A DNA stretch of 7,446 bases from Actinomycetes bacterium (GCA_023437745.1 JAEZFI010000135.1:1-7446); one strand, 5' to 3'. Positions 1 through 5,621 are shown, numbered from the stretch's first letter. Made by a program: numbers and translations. Notes: generated by a model not told the origin, from the sequence alone.

Positions 1-56
1 CCCCCCCCAAAGAACGGGAGGTGGTTGGGTTCGGGAGCGGGCCGTCGGCGGCCGCG

Positions 57-636
57 CTACCCGACCCAGTGCTGGCGAGCCCACTCGGCGCAGGCGATCC
101 CCGTCGCGGTCGCCACGTTCAGCGACCCGATCTTCCCGAGCAGCGGCAGGTAGACCGCGCCGTCGCAGGCGGCGAGTGTGGCGGCGCCCACGCCGTGGTC
201 CTCGTGGCCGATGACGATGCACACGTCTCCCCGCAGGTCCGCCTCGTGTGCCGGGACGGCCTCGTCGCACAGCTCGAGGGCGAGCGTCCGGTACCCCTCG
301 GCGGTGGGCGCGGCCCCCCCCGCCGGGCCCGCGGGGGCGGGCCGGGACCCCCGGGGGGGGGGCCCCGCCCACCGCGGCCGGGCCGTCGGGGACGGTCGTC
401 ACCTCGTAGAACCGCTCGCTCCCCATGGCGGTGCGGCCCACCTGCGGGTGGTCCACACCGGTGCCGCGCTCCGTCAGCCACAGGTGCTCCACGCGGTAGG
501 CGGCGGCCGTGCGGAGGATCCCGCCGACGTTGTGCGGGCCCTGCACGCCGTCGAGGACGAGCGCGAGCCGGCCCGTCGTTCGCCGGCGCCAGTCGCGATG
601 CAGGCGCTTGAGGTCAGTCGGTCCGAGCTGCCGCAC
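57..636 (-). CDS. SpoU-family RNA 2'-O-methyltransferase, frame broken in this sequence
   Basis: This gene encodes a small SpoU (TrmH/TrmL-like) enzyme that would methylate a ribose 2'-OH in tRNA or rRNA using SAM. Motif 1 reads HNVGGILRTAAAY (about residues 35-47). Motif 2 reads VIGHEDHGVG, and motif 3 reads LPLLGKIGSLNVATATGIA close to the C-terminus. The start is GTG at 636, with GGAGG nine bases upstream, inside the 3' end of the neighbouring methyltransferase gene (23-base overlap). The N-terminal half, up to about position 370, and the C-terminal half, from about 305 to the TAG at 57-59, are in different frames, and the switch falls in a nearly pure G/C block. Removing about 49 bases, for example 315-363, rejoins the frames into a normal-sized protein of about 176 residues. 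There is no extra N-terminal RNA-binding domain. The family is clear. Whether the break is real or an assembly error is not, and the RNA target is unknown. Confidence 0.8.
306..370. other. Nearly pure G/C low-complexity block inside the SpoU gene
   Basis: These 65 bases contain a single A (347) and no T. They include a run of eight C (314-321), a run of ten G (353-362) and the palindrome CCCCCGGGGG at 348-357. In either usable frame the block encodes only Gly, Pro, Ala, Arg and a few other residues, with no family resemblance. It sits exactly where the SpoU protein changes frame and is longer than the short linker expected there. It may be an insertion, a slippage product or a sequencing/assembly artefact. 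Confidence 0.75.
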
Positions 637-1279
637 GGGCGCTCACCTCCAGGATCCTGAAGCCGCGCCGGGAGACGAGCCTCGTGGTGGTCCAACCCTG
701 GTCCGTCAGCCACGCCGCCAGGCTGTCCGCGCCGAGGTGCTTCTGCACCACGAGGACGGCGCGGCCGTCGGGGTTCAGCCGGTCGAGCCAGGTGGTCAGC
801 AGCGACCTGAGGGCCGCCTTGCCGATGCGGATCGGCGGGTTGGACCAGATCTCGTCGACGCCGGTGTCCGGCGCCTCGTCGGCGGCGTGGACCTCGATGT
901 TGGCGAGGCCGAGACGCTCGGCGTTGCGGGTGCAGAGCTCTCGGGCCCGGGCGTTCGAGTCCGTGGCCCAGATGCGGGCCGCGGGGGCGCGACGGGCCAG
1001 CGTGGCGGCGATGGGGCCGTAGCCGCAGCCCACGTCGACGATGACGCCGCCGTCGCGGACCGGCGGGCCCTCGGCGAGGAGCAGCTGCGTGCCGACGTCC
1101 ACGGCGTCGTGGCTGAAGACCCCGCGGTCGGTCTCCAGGTCGATCGCACCGTCGACCGTCACCAGCTGCACCATGCGTGGGGCCCGGTCCGACGACGGCT
1201 GGGCCTCGAAGTAGTGGCCAGGGGCCCGGTCGGCGTCGTGGTCGGGCACAGGGCGACGGTAGCCGGTGTCCTGGGTCAC
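614..1279 (-). CDS. Class I SAM-dependent methyltransferase, RsmC/YbxB type
   Basis: The product is a 221-residue protein of the 'methyltransferase small' (MTS) family. Members related to RsmC methylate a guanine N2 in 16S rRNA, and the actual target here is unproven. An N-terminal region with HYFEAQPSS (about 22-30) and TDRGVFSHDAVDVGTQLLL (about 50-68) is followed by the SAM-binding loop VDVGCGYGPIAATLA (about 81-95). The acidic strand end WATDSNARA (about 105-113) and catalytic motif IV, SNPPIRIGK (about 146-154), come next. NPPIR-GK is typical of the Gram-positive YbxB branch rather than E. coli RsmC. I chose the GTG at 1279. A GTG at 1249 is also possible, and longer readings would run into def. 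It is divergent from def and its 3' end overlaps the SpoU gene, so the two are probably co-transcribed. I see no convincing promoter or SD for it. Confidence 0.85.
   Translation of the reverse strand: MTQDTGYRRPVPDHDADRAPGHYFEAQPSSDRAPRMVQLVTVDGAIDLETDRGVFSHDAVDVGTQLLLAEGPPVRDGGVIVDVGCGYGPIAATLARRAPAARIWATDSNARARELCTRNAERLGLANIEVHAADEAPDTGVDEIWSNPPIRIGKAALRSLLTTWLDRLNPDGRAVLVVQKHLGADSLAAWLTDQGWTTTRLVSRRGFRILEVSARAAARTD
646..650 (-). promoter_or_regulatory. Ribosome binding site for the SpoU gene
   Basis: On the minus strand this reads GGAGG, nine bases before the GTG at 636. It lies within the last codons of the upstream methyltransferase gene. It fixes the SpoU start and points to coupled translation of the two minus-strand genes. 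Confidence 0.6.
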
Positions 1280-1315
1280 CCCGACCCCGGCGCCGGAGCG
1301 GGGAGGTGGGGCGGA

Positions 1316-1321
1316 TAGCCT
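1316..1321 (+). promoter_or_regulatory. Putative -10 element of def (leaderless)
   Basis: TAGCCT in the context GCGGATAGCCT lies seven bases before the def ATG at 1329. Transcription would start at or within a base of the A of ATG, giving an mRNA with little or no 5' leader. No Shine-Dalgarno sequence is found between them, which fits. No clear -35 hexamer is visible. The same arrangement recurs before moaB and ribD. Confidence 0.5.
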
Positions 1322-1328
1322 TCGGGGG

Positions 1329-1877
1329 ATGAGTCGCCGCACGATCCGCCGACCGATCCGCATCGTCGGCGACCCCGTCCTCACCCAGGCCACCGCCCCG
1401 GTCGAGGACATCGACGACGCCCTCGTGAACCTCGTCGAGGAGATGTTCGAGACGATGTACGAGGCGCCCGGCATCGGGCTCGCGGCCCCCCAGGTCGGTG
1501 TCGGCAAGCGGTTCTTCGTCTACGACGCGGGCGACGATCCCCAGGTCCTGCTCAACCCCACGATCACCGGCTCCGACGGCGAATGGGTCTTCGAAGAGGG
1601 CTGCCTCTCGATCCCGGGCCAGCACTTCGCCATCACCCGCCCCAAGGAGATCGAGGTGAAGGGCATCGACCTCGACGGCAACGAGGTGGTGTTCGAGGCG
1701 GACGAGCTGCTCGCTCGGCTCATCCAGCACGAGCTGGACCACCTCGACGGCGTCCTGCTCCTCGAGCACCTCGACGAGGACCAGCTCAAGGAGGCCAAGC
1801 GCGGCATCCGCGAGTGGAAGATGGCCGAGCCGGTCGAACCCGCCGAGGTGCCTCGGCGCGGCTTCCGGTTGCGGTGA
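1329..1877 (+). CDS. def: Peptide deformylase
   Basis: This is a metalloenzyme that removes the formyl group from the N-terminal methionine of new proteins at the ribosome. The 182-residue protein has all three signature motifs: GIGLAAPQVG (48-57), EGCLSIPG (90-97, metal ligand Cys92) and QHELDHLDG (133-141, metal ligands His134 and His138, catalytic Glu135). The length is normal for the family, with a charged C-terminal tail (RGIREWKMAEPVEP) like that of many actinobacterial enzymes. I chose the ATG at 1329 because a -10-like TAGCCT sits seven bases upstream. A GTG at 1266 would add 21 unconserved residues and overlap the divergent methyltransferase gene. The last codons overlap the start of fmt by four bases (GTGA), linking formyl removal and formyl addition in one operon. 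Confidence 0.97.
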   Translation: MSRRTIRRPIRIVGDPVLTQATAPVEDIDDALVNLVEEMFETMYEAPGIGLAAPQVGVGKRFFVYDAGDDPQVLLNPTITGSDGEWVFEEGCLSIPGQHFAITRPKEIEVKGIDLDGNEVVFEADELLARLIQHELDHLDGVLLLEHLDEDQLKEAKRGIREWKMAEPVEPAEVPRRGFRLR

Positions 1878-2791
1878 GCCTTCCCGTCCCGGATCGGCCC
1901 CGCCGCCTCGTCTACCTCGGTACCCCCGAGCTGGCCGTGGCGCCGCTGCGCGCCCTGGTGGCAGCGGGTCACCCCGTCCCCCTGGTGGTGTCGGCACCCG
2001 ACCGTCGGCGGGGGCGCGGCGGCGGGCTGATGCCGAGCCCCGTGAAGGCGGCAGCACTCGAGCTGGGTCTCCCGGTGTCGGACGATCCCGATGCCGTGCT
2101 CGACGCGGGTGCCGACCTCGGTGTGGTGGTCGCCTACGGGCGGCTCCTCGGGCCCCACCTCCTCGAGCGGCTCCCGTTCGTGAACCTCCACGTCTCCCTG
2201 CTGCCCCGGTGGCGCGGCGCAGCGCCGATCGAGCGGGCGGTCCTCGCCGGGGACGAGACCACGGGCGTCTGCCTGATGGCGGTCGAGGTGGGGCTCGACA
2301 CCGGCGGGGTGTACGCGAAGGCCGCGACCGACGTCGACCGGAAGACCGTCGCGGCGTTGCGCACCGAGCTGATCGACACGGGGACCGAGCTGCTCCTCGA
2401 GGCGCTCGCCGACGGCTTCGGCACCCCCGAGCCGCAGGTCGGGGAGGTCACCTACGCCGAGAAGCTGACCGCCGACGAGTTCGAGGTCGACTGGTCGGGC
2501 GCCGCCACCGACGTCGACCGCCGGGTCAGGGTGGGGGGCGCGTGGACGACCGTCGAGGGGAAGCGGCTGAAGCTCCACGCCGTGGAGCCGCTCGACCCGG
2601 ACGCCGGAACCCAGGACCACGTGGGCGCCGCTGACGGCACCGAGCAGCCCGGCGACCTCCGCGGGTTGGACGTCCGATGCGGCTCCGGCTGGGTCCGTCT
2701 GGCGGAGGTGCAGCCGGAGGGTCGGGCGACCATGGCCGCCTCTGCCTGGCGGAACGGCGCCGGCGCCGCGGCGAGGCGGTTGGGCACGTGA
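1874..2791 (+). CDS. fmt: Methionyl-tRNA formyltransferase
   Basis: The enzyme transfers a formyl group from 10-formyl-tetrahydrofolate to initiator Met-tRNA, supplying the substrate that Def later processes. The 305-residue protein starts with a Rossmann-type N-terminal domain: VYLGTPELAVAPL (13-25), then SAPDRRRGRGGGLMPSPVK (40-58). The catalytic region is NLHVSLLPRWRGAAPIERA (104-122), with Asn104 and His106, and the LDTG loop (141-144) supplies the catalytic Asp142. YAEKLT (194-199) marks the passage to the C-terminal tRNA-binding domain, which ends around RATMAASAWRNGAG (284-297). The GTG at 1874 overlaps the def stop as GTGA. No nearby ATG fits, and no good SD is visible, so translation probably depends on def. 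It is slightly short at its C-terminus, within the family range. Confidence 0.96.
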   Translation: MSLPVPDRPRRLVYLGTPELAVAPLRALVAAGHPVPLVVSAPDRRRGRGGGLMPSPVKAAALELGLPVSDDPDAVLDAGADLGVVVAYGRLLGPHLLERLPFVNLHVSLLPRWRGAAPIERAVLAGDETTGVCLMAVEVGLDTGGVYAKAATDVDRKTVAALRTELIDTGTELLLEALADGFGTPEPQVGEVTYAEKLTADEFEVDWSGAATDVDRRVRVGGAWTTVEGKRLKLHAVEPLDPDAGTQDHVGAADGTEQPGDLRGLDVRCGSGWVRLAEVQPEGRATMAASAWRNGAGAAARRLGT

Positions 2792-3918
2792 CCGAAGGTG
2801 CCGACAGCCGCCGCGTCGCCGTCGAGGCGCTCGCGCGCATCGAGGCGGGGAAGGCCTACGCGAACCTGGCGCTGGGACCGATCCTCGAGCGATCCGGGTT
2901 GGACGAGCGCGACCGCGCGGCGGTGACCGACCTCGTCTACGGCACGCTCCGGTACCGCCGGGCGTGCGACTTCCTGGTCGACCGCTTCCTGTCGAGCCCC
3001 CCGCCCGCCGTCGCCCGTGCGGCGCTCCGCGTCGGTGCCTACCAGCTGCACTTCGCCGGCACCGCACCGCACGCAGCGGTGTCCGCGACGGTGGCGGCGG
3101 TGCCCCAGCGGTTCCGGGGCCTGGTGAACGCCGTCCTCCGCAAGGTGGCGACGGCCGACGTGAACTGGCCGGACGAGGCGACTCGCCTGTCCTACCCCGA
3201 CTGGATCGTCGACCGCCTGGTGGCGGACCTGGGGGAGGCGGACGCGTTGGCAGCGCTGGCGACGATGAACACGGCGCCGTCCGTGACCCGCCGCGAGGAC
3301 GGGTACACGCAGGACCTCGCCTCGCAGTGGGTGGCCGACGCGGTGGAGGTCGCTGACGGTGACGTCGTGGCCGACGTGTGCGCCGCGCCGGGCGGCAAGG
3401 CCACCGCCATGGCCGCGGCGGGCGCCCGCGTGGTCGCCGTCGATCTGCGCCCGGGACGGGTCGGCCTGGTCGCCCGGAACGCGGAGGTGCTCGGCGCCGC
3501 CGTCCTCCCCGTGGCGGGTGACGGCACCGCGCCGCCGTTGCGTCCGCGGTCGTTCGACCGGGTGCTCGTCGATGCGCCGTGCTCGGGGCTGGGCGTCCTC
3601 CGGCGGCGGGCCGATGCTCGATGGCGGGTCACCCAGGCGGACGTCGACGAGCTGGCAGCGCTCCAGGCGACGCTGCTCGATGCCGCGTCGGCGCTGGTGC
3701 GGGACGGCGGCGTCCTCGTGTATTCGGTGTGCACCCTCACACGAGCGGAGACGATCACCCAGGCGGCCGCCTTCGGGGAGCGTCATCCGGAGGCCACCGC
3801 GCTCGCGTCCCTCGCGGGGTCCTGGCGGCCGTTGCCCGGTGGGGGACTCGTCCTGCCCCAGGACGCAGGGACCGACGGGATGGCCACGTTCCGGTGGCGG
3901 ATACGATCCAGCGCATGA
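2788..3918 (+). CDS. rsmB: 16S rRNA (cytosine-C5)-methyltransferase RsmB/Fmu family, internally short
   Basis: The enzyme methylates a cytosine at C5 in 16S rRNA (C967 in E. coli) using SAM. In this 376-residue protein, residues 1 to about 125 form the NusB-like RNA-binding domain (VYGTLRYRRACDFLVDRF at 50-67, GLVNAVLRKV at 111-120). The SAM site is DVCAAPGGKAT (196-206), the acidic residue is in VVAVDLRPG (215-223), motif IV is VDAPCSGLG (261-269) and motif VI is VYSVCTLTRAET (311-322), with the family's two cysteines at 265 and 315. The segment between about residue 160 and the SAM motif is compressed: where relatives carry 'LRVN' and a further substrate-binding fold, only NTAPSVTRREDGYTQDLAS remains. 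This makes the protein about 50 or more residues shorter than typical. GTG at 2788 overlaps fmt (GTGA), and the stop overlaps moaB (ATGA). Confidence 0.94.
   Translation: MTEGADSRRVAVEALARIEAGKAYANLALGPILERSGLDERDRAAVTDLVYGTLRYRRACDFLVDRFLSSPPPAVARAALRVGAYQLHFAGTAPHAAVSATVAAVPQRFRGLVNAVLRKVATADVNWPDEATRLSYPDWIVDRLVADLGEADALAALATMNTAPSVTRREDGYTQDLASQWVADAVEVADGDVVADVCAAPGGKATAMAAAGARVVAVDLRPGRVGLVARNAEVLGAAVLPVAGDGTAPPLRPRSFDRVLVDAPCSGLGVLRRRADARWRVTQADVDELAALQATLLDAASALVRDGGVLVYSVCTLTRAETITQAAAFGERHPEATALASLAGSWRPLPGGGLVLPQDAGTDGMATFRWRIRSSA
3902..3907 (+). promoter_or_regulatory. Putative internal -10 element before moaB
   Basis: TACGAT in the context GCGGATACGAT lies inside the last codons of rsmB, seven bases before the moaB ATG at 3915. 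This is the same spacing and flank as before def. It uses an ATA isoleucine codon, the only non-ATC isoleucine codon in rsmB. It could give a leaderless moaB transcript in addition to read-through from def. No -35 hexamer is evident. Confidence 0.4.
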
Positions 3919-4424
3919 CCGACGACGACCACCCCCTGCTCGCCAAGGTCCTGACGGTGAGCGACGGCGTCGCCACCGGGAACCGGGACGACGTCTCGGG
4001 TCGGGCCCTCGTCGAGATGCTCGCGAACGCCGGGTTCGAGGTGGTGGAGCACCGAGTGACGGCCGACGGTGCCGAGCACGTCGCCAACGCGCTGTCGCAC
4101 ATGGCGTACGGGTTCAACGGGCTCATCGTGTCCACGGGGGGCACCGGCTTCGGCCCCCGCGACAAGACGCCGGAGGGCACCCGCCGCATCCTCGACCGGC
4201 GTGCCTCGGGCCTCGCCGAGGCGATGCGCGCCGCCAACCCCCTCGGACGCCTCTCGCGCGGCGTGGCGGGCACCCGCGGCCGCGCGCTGATCCTGAACGT
4301 GGCCGGCTCCACCAAGGGGTCGGTGGAGATGCTCGGCGCGGTGCTCGACATCGTCCCGCACGCGCTGGCGCTGATGGCGGGCTCCGACGCACCGCACCCC
4401 TCGCCGGGCCCCCGCCCGATCTGA
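3915..4424 (+). CDS. moaB: MoaB/Mog-family molybdenum cofactor biosynthesis protein
   Basis: Members of this family adenylylate molybdopterin before molybdate insertion (Mog/MogA), and MoaB is the close homologue. The sequence alone does not separate the two. The 169-residue protein opens with KVLTVSDGVATGNRDDVSG (11-29), which holds an acidic pair (25-26) usual at the active site. It has the molybdopterin-binding signature STGGTGFGPRDKTPEGTRRI (73-92), including Asp83, and the LSRGVAGTRGRALILN segment (113-128). The usual N-L-P-G-S-P loop after it is NVAGSTKG here. The length matches E. coli MoaB. The ATG overlaps the rsmB stop as ATGA. No other cofactor gene lies nearby, and in other actinobacteria rpe sits between rsmB and ribD, so this is an unusual neighbour. 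It may also have its own internal promoter. A strong hairpin follows. Confidence 0.92.
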   Translation: MTDDDHPLLAKVLTVSDGVATGNRDDVSGRALVEMLANAGFEVVEHRVTADGAEHVANALSHMAYGFNGLIVSTGGTGFGPRDKTPEGTRRILDRRASGLAEAMRAANPLGRLSRGVAGTRGRALILNVAGSTKGSVEMLGAVLDIVPHALALMAGSDAPHPSPGPRPI

Positions 4425-4445
4425 CCAGTCGGCCCGGGCTCCTCG

Positions 4446-4495
4446 GTTCTGTTCCAGGGAGCGCAGCACGGGCGATGCGCTGCCTGGAACAGAAC
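4446..4495 (+). terminator. Long perfect hairpin after moaB, possible U-less terminator
   Basis: The left arm at 4446-4458 and the right arm at 4483-4495 pair perfectly over 13 bases. After one G-G mismatch (4459/4482), six more pairs follow (4460-4465 with 4476-4481), closing a 10-base loop. The structure begins 21 bases after the moaB stop. The arms are unusually AT-rich for this DNA. No run of T follows, so it is not a classical intrinsic terminator, although actinobacterial terminators without a U-tract have been reported. It might instead be a protein-binding site or a dispersed repeat. Confidence 0.5.
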
Positions 4496-4516
4496 GGCGG
4501 CGTGCGACCCCTCGGC

Positions 4517-4552
4517 TGGTCGAATTTCCGACGGCCGCTGGAGATTCGACCA
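4517..4552. repeat. Nine-base inverted repeat upstream of ribD
   Basis: TGGTCGAAT (4517-4525) and ATTCGACCA (4544-4552) are perfect inverted copies separated by 18 bases. The right arm overlaps where a -35 element would lie for the ribD -10 at 4563, so it could be an operator. As RNA it could form a hairpin in transcripts reading through from moaB. The left arm can alternatively pair with bases around the moaB stop codon (4423-4430). Confidence 0.45.
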
Positions 4553-4562
4553 CCTGCTGCGA

Positions 4563-4568
4563 TAGGCT
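4563..4568 (+). promoter_or_regulatory. Putative -10 element of ribD
   Basis: TAGGCT in the context GCGATAGGCT lies nine bases before the ribD ATG at 4578. Transcription would begin within about three bases of the start codon, giving a leaderless or nearly leaderless mRNA. There is no SD before ribD, which agrees. No clear -35 hexamer is seen, and the inverted repeat at 4517-4552 abuts this element. Confidence 0.5.
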
Positions 4569-4577
4569 GACCTCGAC

Positions 4578-5621
4578 ATGCCGGACACCCCGACCTTCGA
4601 CACCGCGGACCGCGAGTGCATGACCCGTGCGATCGCGGCGGCCGCCCAGGTCCGGTGCGTGACCTCGCCCAACCCCTGGGTCGGCTGCGTGATCCGGACG
4701 GTGGACGGCGACCTCTACCAGGGGGTGACGCACGAACCGGGCGGCGCCCACGCCGAGATCGACGCGCTGGCCGCCGCGGGCGACGCAGCGAAGGGTTCGA
4801 CGGTGTACGTGACCCTCGAGCCCTGCGCCCACACCGGTCGCACCGGCCCCTGCGTGGACGCGCTGGTGGCCGCCGAGGTGGGCCGCGTCGTCGTCGGCAT
4901 GGAGGACCCCGACCCTCGGGTCTCGGGCCGTGGCATCGCAGCACTCCGCGAGGCCGGCATCCCCGTGGACGTGGGCCTCTACACCGACCGGGTGTCGGCG
5001 CAGCTCGCCGCGTACGTCAAGCACCGGACGACGGGTCGGCCCTACGTCGTCCTGAAGCTGGCCGCCACCCTCGACGGCGGCACGGCGGCACCCGACGGGT
5101 CGAGCCAGTGGATCACCTGCCCCGAGGCGCGGGCCGACGGCCACCGGCTCCGAGCGGAGAGCGACGCGATCATCGTCGGCTCCGGGACGATCCGCCGGGA
5201 CGACCCGTCGCTGACGGTCCGCGACTACCGGCCACCTGCCGTGCCGCAGGCCCGCCCGGTCGACCCCGTCCGGGTGATCCTCGGCACCGCGCCGGCCGAC
5301 GCCCGCGTCCAGCCCTGCCGTGAGATGAGCGGCGACCTCGGCGCGATCCTCGACGAGCTGGGCCAGGACGGCATCCTCCAGGTCGTCGTCGAAGGTGGCG
5401 CATCGGTCGCCGGCGCCTTCCACCGAGCCGGGCTCGTGGATCGCTACGTCATCTACCTCGCGCCGTCCCTGTGGGGCGGCGGCGACGCCCGCGGCCTGTT
5501 CACCGGCCCCGGCGCCTACACGATCGACGATCTCTGGCGCGGCAACTTCCACTCGGTGGAACGGGTCGGCCGCGACCTGCGGATCGAGATGGTGCCCGCC
5601 GCCCGCGAGGGGCAGGTCTGA
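4578..5621 (+). CDS. ribD: Bifunctional riboflavin deaminase/reductase RibD
   Basis: The enzyme performs two consecutive steps of riboflavin synthesis in the cytoplasm: deamination of the pyrimidine released from GTP, then NADPH-dependent reduction of its ribosyl group. The 347-residue protein has the deaminase zinc site PNPWVGCVI (31-39), GGAHAEIDAL (55-64; His58, Glu60) and LEPCAHTGRTGPC (80-92; Cys83, Cys92). The reductase follows, with YVVLKLAATLDGGTA (156-170), SSQWIT (175-180), IIVGSGTIRRDDPSLTVR (198-215) and VVVEGGASVAGAF (269-281). Between ARVQPC (242-247) and SGDLGAILDEL (251-261) only a few residues remain, where E. coli RibD has about 20 to 30 more. ATG at 4578 is supported by the TAGGCT hexamer just upstream. 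The stop overlaps the ribE ATG by one base (TGATG). No FMN riboswitch is visible. Confidence 0.96.
   Translation: MPDTPTFDTADRECMTRAIAAAAQVRCVTSPNPWVGCVIRTVDGDLYQGVTHEPGGAHAEIDALAAAGDAAKGSTVYVTLEPCAHTGRTGPCVDALVAAEVGRVVVGMEDPDPRVSGRGIAALREAGIPVDVGLYTDRVSAQLAAYVKHRTTGRPYVVLKLAATLDGGTAAPDGSSQWITCPEARADGHRLRAESDAIIVGSGTIRRDDPSLTVRDYRPPAVPQARPVDPVRVILGTAPADARVQPCREMSGDLGAILDELGQDGILQVVVEGGASVAGAFHRAGLVDRYVIYLAPSLWGGGDARGLFTGPGAYTIDDLWRGNFHSVERVGRDLRIEMVPAAREGQV

Noticed and set aside
300..375. Programmed ribosomal frameshift in the SpoU gene
   Set aside because: There is no precedent in this family, and the block also adds extra unconserved residues. Insertion, decay or an assembly fault explains it better.
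1266..1328. Upstream GTG start for def at 1266
   Set aside because: The added residues are not family-like. It would overlap the divergent gene and place the -10-like element inside the coding region.
474..2057. Long minus-strand open frame (527 codons) covering the methyltransferase, def and part of fmt
   Set aside because: The product is Arg/Pro/Gly-rich with no family motif, and it lies over well-recognised genes in other frames. It is a by-product of stop-poor GC-rich DNA.
1520..3067. Minus-strand open frame of 515 codons opposite def, fmt and rsmB
   Set aside because: It is a reverse-strand shadow of conserved plus-strand genes, with low-complexity composition.
3359..4570. Plus-strand frame extending through the moaB-ribD gap, so the gap might be coding
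   Set aside because: Its upstream part is an Arg/Pro-rich shadow of rsmB and moaB, and the gap is better explained by inverted repeats and a promoter.
4425..4577. FMN riboswitch before ribD
   Set aside because: The conserved RFN segments (for example the AGGAT and GAAATTCCC-type blocks) are not present, and the putative promoter leaves almost no leader.
3783..5552. Minus-strand open frame of 589 codons opposite rsmB, moaB and ribD
   Set aside because: It shows no domain and mirrors the codon pattern of moaB and ribD. It also crosses the intergenic hairpins without any coding signal.
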